A DNA stretch of 64,000 nucleotides from Plumapathes pennacea (Eukaryota; Cnidaria; Anthozoa; Antipatharia; Myriopathidae): NCBI GenBank assembly GCA_964036295.1, contig OZ038467.1, positions 3,849,501 through 3,913,500 on the forward strand. The letters are read 5' to 3'. The notes under the pieces were generated by a model. It was given only the letters and a program-made list of their open reading frames with translations. It was not told the DNA's origin and made no database searches. Every line of letters starts with the position of its first letter. Position 1 is the first letter of the stretch. Made by a program: the position numbers and the translations under genes. Positions 57,091 through 64,000 of this stretch are shown in pieces.

Positions 57091-60000
57091 ATGGTGGACT
57101 TCCTGGCGGAAAATAATGCTTGCGGGCAGACGATTTTGAAGCTCGTCAGCCGCGGGAATGCAATTATTGCAGAACTTCTGCGATTGTCAGACTTTATTCC
57201 TCCCGTCTTCAAGCTGGAATCGAGAGAAGACCGCGAGAAATACGGAGAAATCCTTACCGACTTCGCTTTCTTCAAGGGGCCTGACTTCTACGAACACAAA
57301 ATCGACTCAAAACCGGTCAGTAGAGAAATTAATGCCCGGTCACTGCAACAATTTCAACTATTTTTCATGATTACCTCGTTTTACAAAGAATTATATATTA
57401 GAATTTGCGAGTGGCCTGGTATTAAAATTGTGCACACTTGCAGTTTTCTTTGGATACATTTAACGATCTTTCTGCACCATGCATATTTATTGCGTGGTGG
57501 GGGGAGTGGATTATCGCAAATCCGCGTTACGTTTTTTCTCAAAAGGTTGGGTCCTAGGGGTATGTATTATAGTGCAACATATCCCTTTCACTCCCAAGCC
57601 CAAAATGCAGATTCTCACAACTTTTAGTCATACAGGTATGGGCATGTGTCGATAACTGATAGTTTAATCAGATTTCATTTGAACAAGCTATCAAAAGCCT
57701 TACCAAAAGTTCCCCCTACTGTACTCTGATATATATATATATCTAGTGAGAGACTGAAAGAGAAAACTGAAGTTGTTGCCTGGTCACTCTTGGTTGTGAA
57801 AGGGTTGGAAGATCCCAACCCTTTCTAGGAATGTGGCCAATTTGGGGGACATGAATAATAAGATTATTTAAGGTCTTATAGTGGGAGGGAATTAAATGTG
57901 ATATTGATGCAGGGGCAAATATGATAAAGCATTTCCAGCAGCTTGCCCAAGCACCAGCACATGTCTAATTCATGGAACCGACAGAAGGTCCCCAACCATA
58001 ACCCTAATCCTAACCCTAATTTGGGTAAGGGTTGGTCTTATGATTAGTGTTAGGTTTAGGGTTATGAGGGTACCATTGCATTCATGATCATTTGGACATG
58101 CTGCCCAAGGTCAGGCTTTGACTCACTGGCTTATGTAGATTTTTAGACAGCCGAGCAAATTGTCAGGAAATCTACTAATCTTGATGGGAAAGTCTGGTAG
58201 CATTACAGTACTGTAGCAGTAAAATTTTATAATACAGTCAACTCCCTCTAGGATGGACACTCTCGGGACCAGCTCCAACTGTCCGTTTTAGAGACGTGTC
58301 TGTCTTAGAGAGAGTTCATTTGGAGTAAATGGCTGAAGAAATGGCAGAGACTGCTCCTACCAGGTTGTTGTCTTAGAGGGTTGTCTGTATATAAGCAAAA
58401 GAATGAATAAATTATAATCTTTTGCTCCATTTTTACCTCAGGAGCTGCAGGACCTTGATGAGGCTTTCCGTGAAAATCACATTGAGATACTTACAAGATT
58501 TTATTTGGCATTTGAAAGTGTCCACAAGTATATTGTAGATTTGAATAGGTAAGACTTGGGCACTGTATATTTCAAAATATTTGTCATAGTATTTAACTAG
58601 CAAAACAGATTTGCTGGTATCACATTTTACACAATAATTATGCATAAACACTGATTTTTTGGAGCACATATTTTTCTGAATCTCTGTGCACACATACACT
58701 ATCTGTTTTGAGACATTAAACACCTGTGTTCAGCCTAATTCCTGTATTAAGCGGCCCTGTATTAAGTGGACACCCAGTATTAAGCGGACAGTTGTGTAAG
58801 TCCCAAAAATCTACTCTCCAGTAGGATACTGCAAACTATACCTGCATTAAGCGGACACCCTGTATTAAGTGGACACTTTACAATTCCCCAAGGGTGTCTG
58901 CTTAATACAAGTTTGACTGTATGTCCATTTTTTCTATTTGCTTTGTTCAGGTTCTTAGAAGATCTTGATGAAGGAGTCTTCATTCAGCAAACTTTGGACA
59001 GTGTTCTGATGAATGAAGATGGGAAGCAACTTATGGTGCATTAGGCCTATTTTACCTACGCTTAGCAGACCAAATATGGCTGAACAGACTAGAATAATAT
59101 TATGTCTGCATCATTGATTTTACAATGTATTGATTTTTTTTGTACATTGTTGTACTGTATATAATTAGATTATTTGGTTTACTGCAGTGTGAAAGTCTGT
59201 ACCTCTATGGAGTGATGTTGTTGGTGATTGACATGAAGTTTGCTGGAGAAGTAAGAGAAAGGATGTTGGTGTCATACCACAGATACTGGTGAGTTCAGAA
59301 CATCTTACTCTGTACTCAGGCCATTAATTTACCAACTAGCTGTGGCCTTCAAATAATGAGTTTTTAGAAGTCCTCAAAATGGTCCTTGAATTTTGATTTG
59401 AAAAGGCTCTATTTGCAATATTTTCTGAGCTCACAACAACTTACTATAATAGTATTGCTACTACATAGCTTTGTGTATATATATATTTTTTTTTTCAGTG
59501 CTGCGAGGGCTGATGTTGACTCTAACCTTGATGATGTCTGTGCACTGCTGAGGAGCACTGGATTCTCAACATTAGCAGGAGCCAAAAGACCTGTGAAATA
59601 CCCTGAAGAATATTTCAGGTAAAATATCAAAAACTTGATGTGATGTGCACCCCCCCCCCCCCCCCCCCTCCCCACCCACCTGCATGTATAGGCACACATA
59701 GAACATTCATAAAAAAGAGTGAAGAAAGAGTGCAGTGACTATTTTTACAGAGAATTTAACATATTGTAACTGATTTTGCTTTTGAGCAATGTTGAGTCAG
59801 TGGTTTCTGAGTAAACATCAGGGATGCTTAAACATGTGTATAAAATGTGAACATAGATGCTCAGATAAGATTTGTGTGCAGCTTTAAAAAATGTAATATT
59901 CTGTACAGTATTTGTGTGACGTGTGAAATGTGATGTCTGATGTACTGTAGTAAAAGATTATCATATTCATATTCAAGTTGGAGATCCCAAATTGTATGAT

Positions 60001-63000
60001 CTGACTGTCAGTCAACTCAGTGATTGACAAGTCCCCTGACATGAGCCAATCAGATCATTCAACTTAATTCCAATATCTGTTCAATGTTTTTATTTCCAAC
60101 CAGACGAATCCCAGTCCCTGCCACCTTTGTGGACATGTTGATTGGCCGACTTCGATCAGATGATGTTTACAACCAGGTGAGAGACAAGTTTAGGTGACTA
60201 TGGTGATTTTCGTCAACAAATTTTGATGACCCTGGGTTGGTGAAAAGTTTGATACTTTTGATGACCACGGGTGGGGTGGTGAAAATTAAGAAAAAAATAA
60301 TTTTTTATTGATGTAGATGGAAATTGCTGAAAATTTTGGAAAATTGTGATGACTGTGGGGTGGTGAAAATTTTGGAAATGTTGATGGCCGTGGAATGGTG
60401 AAAATTTTGGAAAATTTTGATGGTCACAGGGTGGTGAAAATTTTGGACAATTTTGATGACCATGGGGTGATGAAAATTTTAGAAAATTTTGATGAAAGCT
60501 GGGTGGTGAAAATTTTTGGACAATTTTAATGGCTGCAGGGTGTGCAAATTGTGGAATACTTTGATGACTGTGGGGTGGTGAAAATTTTGTTGAATGCTGG
60601 GTGGTGAAAATTTTGAAAACTGCAGGGTGGTGAAATTTTTGGTTGTAAGATATGGAAATAGCCTTATCACAATCCTTGACAAGATTTTACAAGATCTTGC
60701 CAAAATTTTGGACATGGGCCTCTTTTTTGTCTTCCTTTTCCCTTTGAGCTTGAGCTCTGCTTATTCAACCTGTATTGTGTCAGATACACCACTGACAAAA
60801 ATATATTTTTTTCAAATTCAGATTTCAGCCTATCCTCTGCCTAAGCATCGCAGCACTGCTCTAGCAACTCAAGCCTCCATGTTGTACATCATTCTTTACT
60901 TTGCTCCCGACATTCTACAAAACCAGCAAGCCAAAATGAGAGAGATTGTTGACAAACATTTTCCAGATAACTGGGTAAGCCTAACCTTTGGTTCCAATCA
61001 TAGAGCTCAAATGGTACACATGTACAACTATATATTTAACTTACGAGGGAGTGCGAGGGTTTGATGATAGGTTCAAAATGCTGAGAACAATGTAAGCAGC
61101 TGAGCTTTTTTAATGTTCTGAGGTGTTTGGAATCCTTCATCAAAGACAAAGCACAATAATTGTGCTAATTATTAGTAATGCATGCAAATTAAGAAATCTT
61201 TTCCCCAGAGTTGGCAATATTGGATCTGCACACACTCGAACCAGTGTTTGAACCTGACCAAATGTGATGTGCTGGTTGGTTAATAAAATCATGAGTTATT
61301 TAACTAGTCAGTTTGAGAAGTTGGTAGAATCGTAGAGTTTTAATATTCAATGTAGTGAGCTACTTACAAGTGAGAAGATTTGTCTTCTTTCATTATTTTA
61401 TTCAACCAAAATTGAACATAGTAAATGACTTTTTTCAGGTTATCAGTATTTACATGGGAACTGTAGTGAATTTGGTTGATGCATGGGAGCCTTACAAAGC
61501 GGCAAAGACTGCCCTGAACAACTCAGTGGATACCAACAATATCAAATCAATGGTATGATTATTAAAGGTTTAGTTTGTGACATGTCTCTTTCAGAATTCC
61601 TATCAGGCTTATACACATTGATGGTGAACTGAAAATTCTTTAGAGAGGTGATACTCTTTTAATCTCAAGAGCAATCAAATTCAATTTTCTCCTTTTTCTT
61701 GAAAAAGGAGTAAGGAGAACTTGGCTTTTGATATCTTTCTCAGATGAAAATAAATCAAACTATTAAGTCTCACTACATCTTTAGCTTGGAAGTGAAAGGA
61801 TTAACAGAATGTGTATACAGTACAGTAACTGTAGCACAGTAATACATCTTCTTGTCACTTCCTTGTCTACTCATTTCAGCAACAACAAGAATGTAGCTTG
61901 TGAATTTGTAAATTTTTACTTCATTTCATTGTTCAGTGTAAATTATACACATGGCATATTGATAATTTCTTTTCTGCTCTTCCATAGGCAACTAAGATGA
62001 ATGCAAAATTGCATCTTCTGAACAAAGAGGTACAGCAATGTATGGAACTTAATTAGGCCAACCTTCTCCAAACAATATGTACTAGTTGTCTTAGGAGAGT
62101 TGCTAGTCTGACCAACTTCACTTGCTAAGTACTGTATTTGTTTCCACACTCAACCATACACTGTTGACTGTGTATTGAAAAGAGAAGTTTGCCTCAGATC
62201 GTCAGACATCTCTTGTTGGCCTTTTCAGCTGTTGAACTACCTCAAAGAGGGTGTCCTTGTGGAGGAGTATGTACTGGATCACATCCCTAAACTAATGAAC
62301 TGTTTGAGGGATTGTAATGTGACTCTGAGATGGCTCATGCTGCATACTTGTGATGGTAAGTGCATGTAGGTACACTTACACAGGGGGGGTGGTACTCAAT
62401 AGGAATTTGGGTAGGGGAGTTCCGCCGACTCTATAAAACCCTGACCCTATTCAAGACACAAAAATGGAAATTTTGCTACCCTGTCTAAGACAAAGTGCTC
62501 TAATTTGATACCCTGTTCAAGACTGGACCAAAAAAATTACCCTATTCAAGAGGATCTTGAGAAAATAACCCTGTTTAAGACACAAAAATGTAAAATTTGA
62601 TACCCTGTTTAAGACAGAAGACCCTGAAAATGATACCCTATCGGGCGGAACGTCCCTATATAGGAAATATATGGGAGTACCCCCCCCCCCCCCCCGGGTA
62701 TAGACACCATTGTACTTGTTCTAACCAACCTACTGTAGGTTGCTTGTATATCAGTGTTCTATCCTCTGTCCTTCATGCATTGACTCCGAGAATCATGATG
62801 TTTCTGTTGTTGAACTTTAAATGGCACAAATTCAGTACCGTACGATGTACAGTACATGTATGTACACGATAGTAACGCTTTTATCCTTTTAGCAAAGTCA
62901 GCTGCGTTAAATGCATTCGGTCTGTCTGTCTGTCTTTTGATATCTATCTCCCTTTAATATCAGTGTCTGAGAGCAACAAAAGATGCCGTACCATCAGAGA

Positions 63001-63085
63001 AGTGGTGCTTGCTACAGGATATGCACCTAGAGCAATGTTTGAGCTGCTACTGAACACTGCACAGTTTGAGCTGGAGCTGAAAGAC
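57091..63085 (+). CDS. WASHC5: WASH complex subunit 5 (strumpellin), N-terminal part
   Basis: Eleven coding exons with consistent phase: 57091-57315, 58442-58548, 58951-59035, 59188-59288, 59499-59618, 60104-60176, 60822-60974, 61439-61552, 61988-62029, 62229-62355 and 62964-63085. They code for the first 423 of about 1160 residues expected for the family; the rest lies beyond the right edge. The product is the large scaffold of the WASH complex, which drives actin assembly on endosomes through Arp2/3. Conserved stretches include [100 protein letters not shown] and [10 protein letters not shown]. They are collinear with vertebrate strumpellin. No disruption is seen. Confidence 0.97.
57585..57808 (-). 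mobile_element. MITE family M4, in WASHC5 intron 1
   Basis: CCCTTTCACTCCCAAGCCC at the left and GTCACTCTTGGTTGTGAAAGGG at the right, with GATATATATATATATCTAGTG inside. Confidence 0.75.
57990..58071. repeat. telomere-like CCCTAA words facing inverted TTAGGG-like words
   Basis: CCATAACCCTAATCCTAACCC is followed within about 20 bases by GGGTAAGGGTTGG and TTAGGTTTAGGGTTATG. The arms are short and degenerate. Confidence 0.6.
58235..58395. repeat. intronic repeat of the CTCTAGGATGGACACTC type
   Basis: CAACTCCCTCTAGGATGGACACTCTCGGGA with partly inverted CTGTCTTAGAGAGAGTT resembles a small element at 48826-48895 (CTCTCTAAGGCGGACACTA). It is probably one MITE family. Confidence 0.55.
58735..58925. 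mobile_element. small MITE with TATTAAGCGGACA words
   Basis: Four direct TATTAAG(C/T)GGACAC units in two pairs and an inverted GTGTCTGCTTAATACA at the right end, in WASHC5 intron 2. Confidence 0.6.
60195..60650. repeat. minisatellite in WASHC5 intron 6
   Basis: About ten to twelve degenerate units of 35-45 bp, consensus GATGACTGTGGGGTGGTGAAA followed by ATTTTGGAAAATTTT. Confidence 0.85.
61650..61803 (+). mobile_element. MITE family M4, short copy
   Basis: TACTCTTTTAATCTCAAGAGC at the left and AGCTTGGAAGTGAAAGGATTAA at the right. It is shortened in the middle. Confidence 0.65.
62385..62700. repeat. GGTACTC-ended intronic element with CCCTGT(T/C)(T/C)AAGAC repeats
   Basis: GGTACTCAATAGGAATTTGGG at the left faces TATAGGAAATATATGGGAGTACC at the right. 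Between them are six to seven units of TACCCTGTTCAAGAC. A C-run follows at about 62680. Confidence 0.7.
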
Positions 63086-63649
63086 GTAAGTGAAAAGTGA
63101 AGCACTCACAGTCACTACTGTACATCCAGGTCAGACCGTGACTTCTCCCCTCCCCCCCCCCCCCCCCCCCCTCCCCCTCCCACTACTGTACATCCAGGTC
63201 AGACCGTGACTTCTCCCCTCCCCCCCAATGCTTTAGTTGGATGCGAACTGGATTTAGGGGGTGAGCAAGATTCGACTGTCAACGTGATTAAGGAGATATG
63301 TTGCGTTGATATGTATCCTGAGATTGGACTTTATAGTCGTTCCAATTTTATACCTTATGATTTTGGGTGCTTTTTATTTTTGACTCATGGATTAGGAAGT
63401 CATTGCTGTCTACAGTTTGTTGATCACAAATTAGGACCTAAAAGTTTGCAGTTTAAAGTTGTGTATCGAAAGACCATCCGCGAGTCAACCATTGGCCCTG
63501 TAGTATGTTTCACGGTTTAGTCACGTGACAGTAGGTCCGTTTTGTCAGTGAACAGTTATTGTATTATAAATTTAGGTCCGTACAACATACGAAGAAGAGG
63601 CTTCCATGTAGATAGTTTACGTGCAGAGCGCTAAACAAGGTTGCAAAAG
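63086..63649. other. start of a WASHC5 intron: homopolymer and duplicated flank
   Basis: CACTACTGTACATCCAGGTC...CTTCTCCCCTCCCCCC is present twice (from about 63112 and 63180) around a C-run. The open frame at 63206-63520 has no family resemblance and lies inside the intron. Confidence 0.5.
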
Positions 63650-63960
63650 GTCTAATACCCTGCTCAGACCAACTAAACCTGTTTAACTAAACCTGTTTAA
63701 CTAATCCTGTTTAACTAAACCTGTTTAACTAATCCTGTTTAACTAAACCAAGTTTACTAGACTGTGTTCTCTAAAACCTGTTTTGATTTTGTGTTAATTA
63801 CACAATATTTTACACCACCTTGCACAGGCTGTTTAGTTGGACGGATTTTAAACCAGTTTAGTTTTGCCGTGCGCGCATTGTGAACGGCCGACCGAACTAA
63901 ACAAGTTTTATTAAACACCTTTTAAACAGGTTTAAGCATTGGTGTGAACGAGGTATTAGA
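63650..63960. mobile_element. MITE family M3, inverted copy with expanded left end
   Basis: The right end GCATTGGTGTGAACGAGGTA is the inverse of the left end at 19336. The left end has four to five tandem TAAACCTGTTTAAC units not seen in the other copies. Confidence 0.8.
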
Positions 63961-64000
63961 CTGACCTTACAAGTCGCTGTCAATATCGATTTATCTTCAG

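Noticed and set aside
63206..63520. 104-residue frame after the last visible WASHC5 exon
   Set aside because: It does not resemble the next strumpellin segment, its start is inside a C-run duplication, and it follows a good donor at 63086, so it is intron.

Overview
This is nuclear DNA of an animal, most likely an anthozoan cnidarian (coral or sea anemone). Genes are multi-exon with GT-AG introns. The recognisable proteins (BSDC1, AGBL4, WASHC5) are animal-type orthologues close to vertebrate ones in their conserved domains. The DNA between genes and in introns is packed with short inverted-repeat elements, tRNA-derived SINEs, a LINE relic and homopolymer runs. The taxon is an inference from gene style and repeats; nothing here fixes the species.

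Layout. (1) 1-6.7 kb, + strand: 3' part of a gene whose product has a long charged, disordered stretch followed by a C-terminal coiled coil, resembling SYCP2/SYCP3-type meiotic axis proteins. (2) 9.2-14.6 kb, - strand: complete BSDC1 with 13 coding exons and a tandemly duplicated, phase-symmetrical exon. (3) 15.4-17.2 kb, - strand: complete AGBL4 (cytosolic carboxypeptidase 6) with one coding intron. (4) 16.9-31.2 kb: a recent tandem duplication of about 7.1 kb. Each unit carries a complete unrecognised 8-exon gene (called X1 and X2) and the 5' end of AGBL4; the second AGBL4 piece is a truncated copy. (5) 31.2-35.9 kb: dispersed repeats and a foldback element with another MITE nested inside. 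(6) 36-55 kb: four small, mostly single-exon genes (A-D) on both strands that differ along most of their length but share a C-terminal module (R-R-M-x-x-C-x-x-[LI]-E ... [YH]-G-L). Among them lie a LINE relic, SINEs, a 0.5-kb tandem repeat, and an 8-exon gene (46.9-50.7 kb) whose product reads as a PDZ-like domain followed by a possible beta-trefoil. (7) 57.1 kb to the right edge, + strand: the first 11 coding exons of WASHC5 (strumpellin).

The genes do not form a pathway. BSDC1, AGBL4 and WASHC5 are housekeeping-type genes next to rapidly changing lineage-specific genes. The least explained items are the A-D family, the X1/X2 pair with its exon-by-exon repeats, and the PDZ/beta-trefoil-like protein. 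Exon models were built by hand by requiring splice sites and codon phase to agree along each gene; they were not checked against transcripts or databases.
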